NCBI GenBank assembly: GCA_050694215.1
Contig: JBOGXB010000050.1
Coordinates: forward strand, 1 to 15,101
Direction: 5' to 3'
DNA: 15,101 bases
Origin: JBOGXB01 sp050694215
Lineage (GTDB): Bacteria; Actinomycetota; CADDZG01; WHSQ01
Below, piece by piece: positions 1 to 6,921 of this stretch (positions are counted from its first letter, which is position 1; each line of letters opens with the position of its first letter). A program made the position numbers and the translations under genes. Under the pieces are notes generated by a model. That model saw nothing but the letters and a program-made list of their open reading frames with translations. It did not search any database and was not told where the DNA came from.

Positions 1-672
1 GGTCTGCACCTCGTCGAGCACAAGCAGAGCACCGCGCTCGTCGCAGAGGTCGCGCGCGGCCCGGATGTAGCCCTCGGACGGGACGACGACTCCCCCCTCA
101 CCCTGGATGGGCTCGAGAATGACTGCCGCCACCGAATCGTCGACCGTTGCACGGAGGGCGGCGACATCGTCGTAGGGAACGTGAACGAATCCCGGGACCA
201 AGGGTCCGAAGGGCCGCTGCTTGCTCGGCTGCCCGGTGGCCGCAAGGGCTCCGAGCGTGCGACCGTGGAAACCCCCGACGGCCGCCACGACCCTGTGACT
301 GTCGAGCCCCCTGTTCTTCCCGGCCCACCGTCGCGCAAGCTTGATCGCGCACTCGATCGACTCGGCCCCGGAATTCGTGAAGAAAGATTGCATACCGCCG
401 GTCAGCTCACCGAGACGCTCCGCAAGTCGGTTCTGAGGGTGAGTGACATAGAGATTCGACACGTGTATCAGCCGGCTCGCTTGAGCGGCAATCGCCGAAG
501 CAACCCTCGGGTGCGCATGGCCGACGGCGGCAACGGCGAGCCCCGCGACGCAGTCGATGTACTGCTTTCCCGCAGCGTCGACGAGCACGGCTCCCCTGCC
601 GGACACGAACTCGACCGGCCACCTCTTGTAGGTGGCCATGATCATGTCCGGTGCGGAGGTCGCGATGGTCAC
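1..672 (-). CDS. argD: Acetylornithine aminotransferase, N-terminal part (cut by window edge)
   Basis: PLP-dependent aminotransferase that interconverts N-acetylglutamate 5-semialdehyde and N2-acetylornithine, with glutamate as amino donor, in cytosolic arginine synthesis. The in-window 224 residues run from a GTG at 672 and stay open to base 1; the family is usually about 400 residues, so roughly 175 are outside. Visible class-III aminotransferase marks are the PLP-phosphate segment TNSGAESIECAIK (99-111), GGFHGRT (133-139), EPIQGEGG (187-194) and LDEVQT (219-224), where Asp220 should hold the pyridine nitrogen. The Schiff-base lysine lies beyond the window. The GTG start overlaps the argB stop as GTGA, and an AGGTG Shine-Dalgarno-like sequence lies about 8 bases upstream. 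Related ornithine or GABA aminotransferases are possible from sequence alone, but position directly behind argB makes argD very likely. Confidence 0.95.
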   Translation of the reverse strand, partial: MTIATSAPDMIMATYKRWPVEFVSGRGAVLVDAAGKQYIDCVAGLAVAAVGHAHPRVASAIAAQASRLIHVSNLYVTHPQNRLAERLGELTGGMQSFFTNSGAESIECAIKLARRWAGKNRGLDSHRVVAAVGGFHGRTLGALAATGQPSKQRPFGPLVPGFVHVPYDDVAALRATVDDSVAAVILEPIQGEGGVVVPSEGYIRAARDLCDERGALLVLDEVQT

Positions 673-1535
673 GGCAGCACCTGGGTCCCGATGCCCTCTT
701 CCGTGAAGACCTCGAGCAGGAGCGCATGCTTCACGCGCCCGTCCAGGATGTGCACCTTGCCCACGCCCGACTCGAGTGCCTCGATCGCCGACGCGGCCTT
801 GGGATGCATCCCTTCCGAGAGCCCCTCTAGCATCCCTTTGATCTCGCCGAGCTTGATCTCCGAGACCAGCGAACCCTCGTCACCCAGATCGCGGTAGAGC
901 CCCTCAACGCTCGTCAGGTAGACGAGCTTCGACGCGGTCATCCCGGCCGCAACGGCCCCGGCGACTGAGTCCGCATTCACGTTGAGCGCATCTCCGTCGT
1001 CATCCGACGCGACCGACGCGACCACCGGTGTGTATCCGTCGTCGAGGAGTGCGCGAAGGAGATCGGTCTTCACGTCGACGACTCGGCCGACCCTTCCCAG
1101 GTCCTCACCATGGGGGCCGGTGGTCCTGGCCGCGTGCAGAAGGTTCGCGTCCGTACCCGAGAGCCCCACCGCCTGGAGCCCGGAGCGGCACAATCCGGCA
1201 ACCAGATCGGAGTTGATCGAGCCGACCAGCACGCGCTGCACCAGCTCCATCGAAGCGTCATCCGTCACTCGCAGCCCTCCCACGAAGCGAGGCTCGACGC
1301 CCGCTTGGAGCATCGCCGCGCTCACCTGAGGACCTCCGCCATGAACGACGATCAGTCGGATCCCAACCAGCGCCAGCAGGGCCATGTCTTCGGCTACGAA
1401 GGACGCCAGACCGGGGTCGTCCAGCGCCTCTCCCCCGACCTTCACCACGACCGTCTCGCCTCGATAGGACCGGATGTAAGGCAGGGCCTCGATCAGCGTG
1501 GCAGCCTTCCCTGCTGCGATGACGTTAGTGCTCAC
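669..1535 (-). CDS. argB: Acetylglutamate kinase
   Basis: Phosphorylates N-acetyl-L-glutamate with ATP, the second step of the acetylated arginine route. The 288-residue product has the amino-acid-kinase fold: VVVKVGG with Lys32, the substrate loop VVHGGGPQ (63-70), GGLRVTD (86-92), GLSGTDANLL, the nucleotide region LVYLTSVEGLY, and a C-terminal LLLEVFTEEGIGT. The N-terminus (about residues 3-25, TLIEALPYIRSYRG) resembles the extra helix that in known hexameric kinases accompanies arginine feedback inhibition, so end-product inhibition is inferred. A longer reading from 1625 exists, but the GTG at 1535 is preferred: homology begins there, a GGAGG sits about 7 bases upstream, and it forms a GTGA overlap with the argJ stop. 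Its own TGA overlaps the argD start in the same way. Confidence 0.96.
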   Translation of the reverse strand: MSTNVIAAGKAATLIEALPYIRSYRGETVVVKVGGEALDDPGLASFVAEDMALLALVGIRLIVVHGGGPQVSAAMLQAGVEPRFVGGLRVTDDASMELVQRVLVGSINSDLVAGLCRSGLQAVGLSGTDANLLHAARTTGPHGEDLGRVGRVVDVKTDLLRALLDDGYTPVVASVASDDDGDALNVNADSVAGAVAAGMTASKLVYLTSVEGLYRDLGDEGSLVSEIKLGEIKGMLEGLSEGMHPKAASAIEALESGVGKVHILDGRVKHALLLEVFTEEGIGTQVLP

Positions 1536-2671
1536 GAAGTTCCCTCCGCGTTGAGCGAGACGTATTCCTCGGAGAGGTCGGATGTCAGCACGACTGCGCT
1601 CTCCTCTCCCACACCCAACCCGCAAGTGACCGTGAACTCATCCGAGTCCATCCACTTCGCGGCCGTCTCGAGCGAACCGTTGGGCTCGCCCCGGTCGAAC
1701 AGGACTTCGTCCCCGATACGTAGCGTCAGACGCGCCAGGTCCAGACTCGTATCCGCGGAACCCATGGCCGCGACGATGCGTCCCCAGTTGGGATCGCCGC
1801 CATGAGCAGCCGCACGCCATAACACGGAGCCCGCTATCGAGCGCCCCAGCTCGGCAGCCCTGGCTTCACTGGTAGCACCCTCCACGACGATCCGTACGAG
1901 ACGGGATCCCCCCTCTGCGTCGCGCACCATCTGCTCCGCGAGGTCTCCGCATACGTCCTCGACCCCGATTGCGAGGCGTTCCGGATCGACGTCCCTCTGA
2001 GAGGCCGTTGAGAAGAGCATCACCGAATCATTGGTGCTCTGACACGCGTCCACGGAGATCCTGTTGAAGGTTCGCTCGACCGCATTCTGAAGACAGCCCT
2101 CGAGCACCGTGCGGCTCACGGCCGCATCGGTGACGATGAACCCCAGCATCGTCGCCATGTTGGGAGCGAGCATGGCCGCGCCCTTGCCGACGCCCACCAA
2201 TCTCGCACCGCCGGCCTTGCTCGCCGAGACCTTGGTCGAGCTGTCGGTGGTCAGGATCGCCGTCGCGAATGCCTCGGGCTCGGGACCGAGCTCCTCCAAC
2301 GCCTTCGGGATTCCAGAGATGACCTTCTCCGCCGGAAGTGGGATTCCGATGGGCCCGGTGGAGGCAACGAGGATCTCCCCGGCGCTGCACCCAAGGGTGC
2401 GCGCAGCCGTTTGCGCAGTTGATCGAGCTGCAGCATCACCCGCAGAGCCCGTGCACGCGTTGGCGTTGCCGCTGTTCACCACCAGCGCCCTCACAGGATG
2501 GCCCGTCAACCCCCTGGACCACGTCACCGGCGCAGCCGCTGCCGCGTTTCTCGTGAAACTTCCGATCCACTCGGTGGGCTCATCGAACACGAGCAAGCCC
2601 AGATCTAATGACCCATCGCTCTTGATGCCGCAGCACACACCCGCGCTGAGGACGCCGGCGGGCCACCTCAT
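1532..2671 (-). CDS. argJ: Glutamate N-acetyltransferase / ornithine acetyltransferase
   Basis: Transfers the acetyl group from N-acetylornithine back to glutamate, closing the cyclic arginine pathway; some members also use acetyl-CoA to start it. The product is 379 residues from the ATG at 2671. It shows ALVVNSGNANACTG near residue 65, STGPIGIPLP near 105, and the self-cleavage motif APNMATMLGF, where Thr174 would become the N-terminal nucleophile of the beta chain after autoproteolysis. QSTNDSVM and the ending YVSLNAEGTS also fit the family. A GTG six bases further up (2677) is possible, but the ATG has a GGGGG Shine-Dalgarno-like run 7 bases away and makes an ATGA overlap with argC, matching the other junctions in the cluster. 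No argA is in the window, so whether this ArgJ is mono- or bifunctional cannot be decided here. Confidence 0.96.
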   Translation of the reverse strand: MRWPAGVLSAGVCCGIKSDGSLDLGLLVFDEPTEWIGSFTRNAAAAAPVTWSRGLTGHPVRALVVNSGNANACTGSAGDAAARSTAQTAARTLGCSAGEILVASTGPIGIPLPAEKVISGIPKALEELGPEPEAFATAILTTDSSTKVSASKAGGARLVGVGKGAAMLAPNMATMLGFIVTDAAVSRTVLEGCLQNAVERTFNRISVDACQSTNDSVMLFSTASQRDVDPERLAIGVEDVCGDLAEQMVRDAEGGSRLVRIVVEGATSEARAAELGRSIAGSVLWRAAAHGGDPNWGRIVAAMGSADTSLDLARLTLRIGDEVLFDRGEPNGSLETAAKWMDSDEFTVTCGLGVGEESAVVLTSDLSEEYVSLNAEGTS

Positions 2672-3639
2672 GGCCACACCCCCGCCGCGTCCAGGCCGGT
2701 GCGCTCGTCGACGCCCAGGATCAGATTGGCGTTCTGTATCGCCTGCCCGGCTGCTCCCTTACCAAGGTTGTCGATTGCTGCCGAACACACGAGCAGGTCG
2801 CATGATGCGTCCACGCGCGCGGACACAAGCCCGCGGTTGGAGCCGTGCACGTGCTTCGTTTGAGGCCAGGCCCCGACGGCGTCGACGAAGGGCTCGTCCC
2901 GATAGGCGTCCTCCAGCACCTGCAAGACGTCCGCGTCCGTCGCCCGCCTTCTCAGAGGAGCCCGGGCGGTGACGAGCAAGCCGCGTGGCATGGGGACCAG
3001 GTGCGGTGTGAACGAGACCTTGGCGTCCAGCCCTCCGAAGCGCGCGAGCCCCCCCTTCATCTCCGGGATATGGCGATGTTCGGTCGTCCCATACGCATAG
3101 ACGTTCCCGCCCATCTCTGCCGCCAGAAGTCTGTGCTCCGAGCTTCTTCCCGCTCCAGACACTCCGGATATCGCGTCGATCGCGACCGGACCATCGATCA
3201 GCCCACCCCTCGCGAAGGGAACCAGCACCAGAAGGGCCGCGGTCGGATAGCAACCCGGGTTGGCGACCCGTGACGAGCTCCGCACCGACTCGCGGTTCAG
3301 CTCCGTCAGCCCGTACGCCCATGAGGGCTCGGCCCGGTGCTCGTCGGAGAGATCCACCACGGCCTCCGCGCCGACGCGGGTGCTCAGCCCATCGAGGACC
3401 CCCGATGGCAGACACGAGAAGCAGACGTCCGCCTGCGTCGCCGCCGCCTCCTCCTGAGATACGAGTGTCAAATCGCCGTTCCCCCCGGCCAGGTGTGGCA
3501 GGACCTCCTCCACCCCATGCCCCGCGAGGCTCCCGGCGCCCGCGGCCACGACCTCCATACTCGGGTGCCTGGATAGGAGCCGTAGCAGCTCCGCGCCGCT
3601 GTATCCCGATGCACCCAGAACGACCACTCGAGCGCCCAT
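2668..3639 (-). CDS. argC: N-acetyl-gamma-glutamyl-phosphate reductase
   Basis: NADPH-dependent reduction of N-acetylglutamyl-5-phosphate to the semialdehyde, third step of arginine synthesis and first gene of this cluster. The 323-residue protein starts with the Rossmann signature VVVLGASGYSGAELLRLL (5-22). The catalytic cysteine is Cys130 in NPGCYPTAALL. It also has CLPSG (76-80), SGVSGAGR, and a histidine-bearing EHRHIPEM segment typical of the family. Length is slightly below the usual 340-350. No Shine-Dalgarno sequence precedes the ATG, and a weak -10-like TATTAA lies 11 bases before it, so the transcript may be leaderless. Its TGA overlaps the argJ ATG, giving translational coupling. 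Confidence 0.96.
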   Translation of the reverse strand: MGARVVVLGASGYSGAELLRLLSRHPSMEVVAAGAGSLAGHGVEEVLPHLAGGNGDLTLVSQEEAAATQADVCFSCLPSGVLDGLSTRVGAEAVVDLSDEHRAEPSWAYGLTELNRESVRSSSRVANPGCYPTAALLVLVPFARGGLIDGPVAIDAISGVSGAGRSSEHRLLAAEMGGNVYAYGTTEHRHIPEMKGGLARFGGLDAKVSFTPHLVPMPRGLLVTARAPLRRRATDADVLQVLEDAYRDEPFVDAVGAWPQTKHVHGSNRGLVSARVDASCDLLVCSAAIDNLGKGAAGQAIQNANLILGVDERTGLDAAGVWP

Positions 3640-3680
3640 ATCGGGGACATTAATACCTATGGCTGCATATTTGCAAGCCG
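3639..3680 (-). promoter_or_regulatory. Candidate arg-cluster promoter with TGCA palindrome
   Basis: Read on the minus strand, this stretch holds TTGCAA (3676-3671, -35-like), a 15-base spacer, and TATTAA (3655-3650, -10-like), with the argC ATG 11 bases further on. A short palindrome TGCA-AATA-TGCA overlaps the -35 side. Known ArgR boxes are AT-rich palindromes, but their half-sites are spaced about two bases wider than here, so an ArgR role is only a guess. It is the only recognisable signal before the cluster. Confidence 0.3.
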
Positions 3681-3797
3681 CCTCGCCGGATGGGCGCAGG
3701 ACTCCGCACTTCAGGATCTACGTACTTCTACCGATTACCGAGAATGGAGTACCTGTCAAAACGTGGAAGCAAACTCCGGCCGCGAAAGGAGACCCGC

Positions 3798-4508
3798 ATG
3801 GGGGGGCGACGGGCCACGAGATCCTGGCCCCTGCTCATGCTCGGGACCCTGACGGTCGTCTTGATCCTGGCGTCCCCCGCGCACGCTCAGAGTCCCTGCT
3901 CGCTTCTCACCTGTTCCGACGACGCCGTCGGGGGGATCCTGGATCAAGTGGACGACCCCATCGATGAGGCGATCGACGTTGTCGGAGACACCACGGGCGT
4001 GGACACGACGGTGATCAAGGAGGCCAAGAAGAAGGTCGACCACACCGTGGACAAGATCGTGGGCGAGGTTCCAGGCACGGGAGGCGGAACCGAACCCGGA
4101 GGCGGAACCGAACCGGGCAGCGGTGGCGAGGACGAGCCCGGCGGTAACGGAACGCCCGGCTCCCGCGCCCCGTCGGACACGAAGGTCGGCGGCCCGACCG
4201 GCCTGCGGTCCACTCCCCGGACCCAAGCCCCTCAGGGCGCTTCCGAAAAGCTCGGAGCCGAACCGGGGCCCGGCGTGGCCCTGGTCGGCACCACTCCACC
4301 GAGCGTCATGCCCCAACGGCCGGACCGGCGAACGGCCCTCGCCGGTGGCCCGGCTCGAGCCATCCCCGAGGCGATCCGGCAGCTGGCCTTTCCGCTGATC
4401 CTGGGACTGGGGGTCTTCATGTTCCTTCTCATCCAGAGCCGCATGGACAACACCGATAGCAAGCTCGTCCAAGCACCCCAGAACACCCACTATCTGACCT
4501 TCCAATGA
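3798..4508 (+). CDS. Secreted protein with C-terminal membrane anchor, coupled to the diguanylate cyclase
   Basis: I do not recognise a named family. The 236-residue product begins with a clear Sec signal peptide: basic n-region GGRRATR, hydrophobic core LLMLGTLTVVLILA, and a probable AHA cleavage site near residue 30. The mature part starts with QSPCSLLTC (two Cys), then an acidic segment with many Asp, Glu and Val (about 38-85) that may be helical, then a flexible Gly/Pro/Thr-rich linker (about 93-190) including GGGTEP repeats. One transmembrane helix lies near the C-terminus (LAFPLILGLGVFMFLLI), followed by a 24-residue tail, giving a type I topology. The ATG at 3798 is preferred over upstream starts because GAAAGGAG lies just before it and the signal peptide begins there. 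Its TGA overlaps the next gene's ATG, so the two are probably made together. A role as an extracytoplasmic partner or sensor of the cyclase is inference only. Confidence 0.8.
   Translation: MGGRRATRSWPLLMLGTLTVVLILASPAHAQSPCSLLTCSDDAVGGILDQVDDPIDEAIDVVGDTTGVDTTVIKEAKKKVDHTVDKIVGEVPGTGGGTEPGGGTEPGSGGEDEPGGNGTPGSRAPSDTKVGGPTGLRSTPRTQAPQGASEKLGAEPGPGVALVGTTPPSVMPQRPDRRTALAGGPARAIPEAIRQLAFPLILGLGVFMFLLIQSRMDNTDSKLVQAPQNTHYLTFQ
4080..4115 (+). repeat. Tandem 18-base repeat in linker of the secreted protein
   Basis: Two copies of an 18-base unit, ggaggcggaaccgaaccc at 4080-4097 and the same with one final change at 4098-4115. They encode GGGTEP twice within the Gly/Pro-rich linker. This looks like an in-frame expansion lengthening a flexible spacer. 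Confidence 0.85.
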
Positions 4509-6106
4509 GCGCGGAGAGCACGCCGGCGCGGGCGGGAAACCCGGCGCGCTCCGGAGAGCTCGTCTCTCTCTCCGAGCGCATGGGCTACCTGCAGGCACTG
4601 CGTACCGGGATCTGCGTAGTGGTGCTCGGCGGAGCAGCATTCGCATCGGATGCGCTGGGGGTATCGATCGCAGATCTTCTGCTGGTGACGGCCTCCTACC
4701 TCTTCCTCTCGTCCATCAGTGAGGGGCTCCGTGTCTTCAGCCGAACTCGGGGGCTCGCGATTGTTTCAGCACTGCTTCTCGTCGATGGTTTGTACCTAGC
4801 TTGGGTCATGTACGCGACCGGCGCCACGCAGAGCCCACTTCGTTTCCTGGTGTACCTGCACCTGATCGGAGTAACGCTGATTGCCTCCTATCGCACCGGA
4901 CTCAAGATCGCCTTGTGGCACTCGTTGCTTCTGTTCGTGGTCTTCTACGCTCAAGCGGCCGACGTCCTTCCACCTCTTGCCGGCTCTTCAGGTGCCGACC
5001 AGGGTCATCCGTCCCTGTTCAACGTCATGGCCTTCTGGCTCGTCGCGCTCGTGACCACGGCGTTCTCCTCTCTCAACGAACGAGAGCTGCGCCGGAGAAA
5101 GCTCGATCTTGAGGCCCTGACTGCCATGTCGCGCGAGCTCGAGCATGCGGTGACGTCCGAGGAAGTAGCCCGGATCGTGCTGACCCATGTCGGAGATACA
5201 TTCCAGTTCCGGCGCGGTTACGTGCTCATGTACCAGGCAGGGAAGGCCCCACAGGCTCTGGCCTACCGAGGGCCCGGTCCGACGCCCGAAGTAGCCGGCG
5301 CCCTCGACTCGGTGGTTCGGACGGCCTTCGAGAGCCGCGAGATCCAACTCGTTCATCGGCTCGAGCAAGACGCAAACCCCATGACGACGGCCATCCTGCT
5401 GTTCGCGCGCAACGTGATCGTTGTTCCCCTCTTCGCCGAGGGCGAGCCGGTCGGCGCTCTGATCCTGGAGCGCGGTGAGAAGGATGCGGCACGACTCGAA
5501 AAAAGCGTTGTCTCGATGATCGACCAGTTCGCGGCGCATGGAGCTCTCTCGTTGCGGAACTCCCTCCTGCTGGACCAGATAAGACGGCTCGCCGCGACCG
5601 ATGCCCTCACCGGGTTGGCCAATCGAAGGACCTTCGAGGAGACGCTGGAGCGTGAGCTCTCTCGGGCAACGAGGCAAGGTGATGACCTGACGCTGGTCAT
5701 GATCGATCTCGACCACTTCAAGAGCCTCAACGACTCTCAGGGTCACCAGGTGGGAGACGAGGTGCTTCGTCATGTAGGAAGACGGCTGACCGAGCATTGC
5801 CGCGACTTCGATACTCCCGCTCGCTACGGAGGCGAGGAATTCGCCGTGATCCTGCCCCGCTGCTCGGTGCAGGAGTCGCTCGAGGTTGCGGAGAGGATGA
5901 GGAGATCGCTCGCCGAGGGCGAGCCTCCGGTTCCCATCACCGCCAGCGCCGGGGTGGCGACATTCCCATCGCAGGCAGGCGGCCTCGACGGATTAATCCG
6001 AGCAGCCGACCACGCTCTGTACGTGGCGAAGGGCGCAGGGCGCGACCGGACCTCGAGATGGATGTCCGGCGAAAAGAGCCTGGCGGGGACCCGCCGTAGC
6101 GGGTAA
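4505..6106 (+). CDS. Membrane GAF-GGDEF diguanylate cyclase
   Basis: Makes cyclic di-GMP from two GTP at the inner face of the membrane. The 533-residue protein has a soluble N-tail, about six hydrophobic helices (roughly 34-50, 56-75, 83-104, 112-128, 133-150, 170-188), a short linker with RELRRRKLDLEAL that may form a signalling coiled coil, a GAF-like sensor domain (about 205-350), and a GGDEF domain (about 360-520). The active site reads GGEEF at 442-446, and the metal-binding Asp401 lies in MIDLDHFK. The inhibitory I-site RDFD sits at 433-436, exactly five residues before GGEEF, so product inhibition is expected. DALTGLANRR at the domain start is typical. The ATG overlaps the preceding stop as ATGA. 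No EAL or HD-GYP domain is attached. The ligand of the membrane or GAF part is unknown. Confidence 0.93.
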   Translation: MSAESTPARAGNPARSGELVSLSERMGYLQALRTGICVVVLGGAAFASDALGVSIADLLLVTASYLFLSSISEGLRVFSRTRGLAIVSALLLVDGLYLAWVMYATGATQSPLRFLVYLHLIGVTLIASYRTGLKIALWHSLLLFVVFYAQAADVLPPLAGSSGADQGHPSLFNVMAFWLVALVTTAFSSLNERELRRRKLDLEALTAMSRELEHAVTSEEVARIVLTHVGDTFQFRRGYVLMYQAGKAPQALAYRGPGPTPEVAGALDSVVRTAFESREIQLVHRLEQDANPMTTAILLFARNVIVVPLFAEGEPVGALILERGEKDAARLEKSVVSMIDQFAAHGALSLRNSLLLDQIRRLAATDALTGLANRRTFEETLERELSRATRQGDDLTLVMIDLDHFKSLNDSQGHQVGDEVLRHVGRRLTEHCRDFDTPARYGGEEFAVILPRCSVQESLEVAERMRRSLAEGEPPVPITASAGVATFPSQAGGLDGLIRAADHALYVAKGAGRDRTSRWMSGEKSLAGTRRSG

Positions 6107-6122
6107 ACCGCCCGCCGGGCGG
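6089..6122 (+). terminator. Two tandem GC hairpins at the end of the cyclase gene
   Basis: Hairpin 1 is ACCCGC-CGTA-GCGGGT (6089-6104) and overlaps the TAA stop. Hairpin 2 is CCGCCC-GCC-GGGCGG (6108-6122). Both arms match perfectly. No T-tract follows, so this is not a textbook intrinsic terminator; it could slow polymerase, protect the 3' end, or act with Rho. Confidence 0.45.
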
Positions 6123-6188
6123 CATGAGAGCATCGCGCACTCGCGCTCGCCAGGGTGCGAAGGACGAGGTCCAAAAGCAAGGCAAGCT

Positions 6189-6230
6189 CAGGGGGCCATT
6201 AGTCAGCTTTGCGTATGTAGTTGGCCCCTG
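6189..6230 (+). other. Long-loop inverted repeat in the gap before the response regulator
   Basis: CAGGGGGCCA (6189-6198) pairs with TGGCCCCTG (6222-6230) over nine base pairs with one bulged G, around a 23-base loop. It lies about 50 bases before the response-regulator start, in a 175-base gap with no recognisable promoter. It may be a leader structure or a second end signal for the upstream transcript. It does not match the conserved core of the GEMM c-di-GMP riboswitch. Confidence 0.35.
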
Positions 6231-6281
6231 AAACGACCGATATCTGTGGAAGGCCATTCTTCTGAGAGAGGAGCAGAGACG

Positions 6282-6878
6282 GTGGCGAGGATCCTGGTCG
6301 TCGACGACAATCCCGAGGTGGCCGGCTGGCTCGAGGTCGAGCTCTCGGCGGCGGGCCATCGCGTATCGTCGGCCGAGAACGGCAAGATGGCGCTGGCCGC
6401 GATCGAGAGGGATCTTCCCGACCTCCTCATCCTCGACATCGACATGCCCGTCATGGATGGGCACGGGGTCCTCAAGCGTCTGAGGCAGCTACCTCGTCAG
6501 GACCGGCTGAGGGTTCTCATACTCACCGGCCGGACCGCCGAGGCCGAGTGGGTCAAGGGCTACAAGCAGGGCGCTCACGTCTATTTGACGAAACCCTTCG
6601 AGGCTGACGAGCTCCACGACGCGATAGCCAAGGTCATGGAGATGACCGATGATCAGCTCAACGCGCATCGCGATCAGGAGCTCGAGCTCGCCGAGCTCTT
6701 GTCCAAGCTGGAGGCCATGTTCGACAGCGCGCCGGAGGCGCCGCCCAGCTTCGAGCAGGAGCAGGAGCCCGAGCCCGAGCCGGAACCGAAGCCGAAAGCT
6801 GCGAGCCGGCCGGAGACGGAGGACGACAAGAAGACCCTCTGGAGCCGATTGTTCAAGAGCAGCGCGATCTCGACCTGA
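6282..6878 (+). CDS. Single-domain response regulator with acidic Pro/Glu tail
   Basis: A CheY-like receiver (residues 1-120) with the expected residues: acidic pair Asp8/Asp9, phosphoacceptor Asp52 in LLILDIDMPVMDG, Thr82 in LILTG, and Lys104 in LTKPF. It should be phosphorylated by a histidine kinase, which is not in this window. After the receiver come a charged helical stretch (DQELELAELLSKLEAMF), a low-complexity run EQEQEPEPEPEPKPK near 155-170, and a final KKTLWSRLFKSS. There is no DNA-binding, GGDEF or other known output domain, so it probably acts by protein contact. The GTG at 6282 is chosen because AGAGGAG lies about 8 bases upstream; a GTG at 6246 would add 12 residues with no family match. 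It follows the cyclase on the same strand after 175 bases, which suggests but does not prove a functional link. Total 198 residues. Confidence 0.88.
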   Translation: MARILVVDDNPEVAGWLEVELSAAGHRVSSAENGKMALAAIERDLPDLLILDIDMPVMDGHGVLKRLRQLPRQDRLRVLILTGRTAEAEWVKGYKQGAHVYLTKPFEADELHDAIAKVMEMTDDQLNAHRDQELELAELLSKLEAMFDSAPEAPPSFEQEQEPEPEPEPKPKAASRPETEDDKKTLWSRLFKSSAIST

Positions 6879-6921
6879 CGTTTCTCCTCAGGCGTAGCTC
6901 AAGAGAACCGCTACCCGCAAA

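Noticed and set aside
3756..4646. Long minus-strand open frame of 296 codons opposite the secreted protein
   Set aside because: Product is Arg/Gly/Pro-rich with no motif, and the plus strand here has a signal peptide, membrane helix, Shine-Dalgarno and a coupled partner gene.
4988..5797. Minus-strand open frame of 269 codons opposite the cyclase
   Set aside because: Antisense shadow of the GAF-GGDEF gene; no recognisable domain.
6089..6235. Possible c-di-GMP (GEMM) riboswitch between cyclase and response regulator
   Set aside because: A GTAGCGGGT segment and, on the other strand, ACGCAAAGC look superficially like GEMM pieces, but order, strand and the paired core do not fit.
6894..6914. GTAGC/GCTAC hairpin between the response regulator and the permease gene
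   Set aside because: Only five base pairs with an 11-base loop and no T-tract; too weak to call a terminator.
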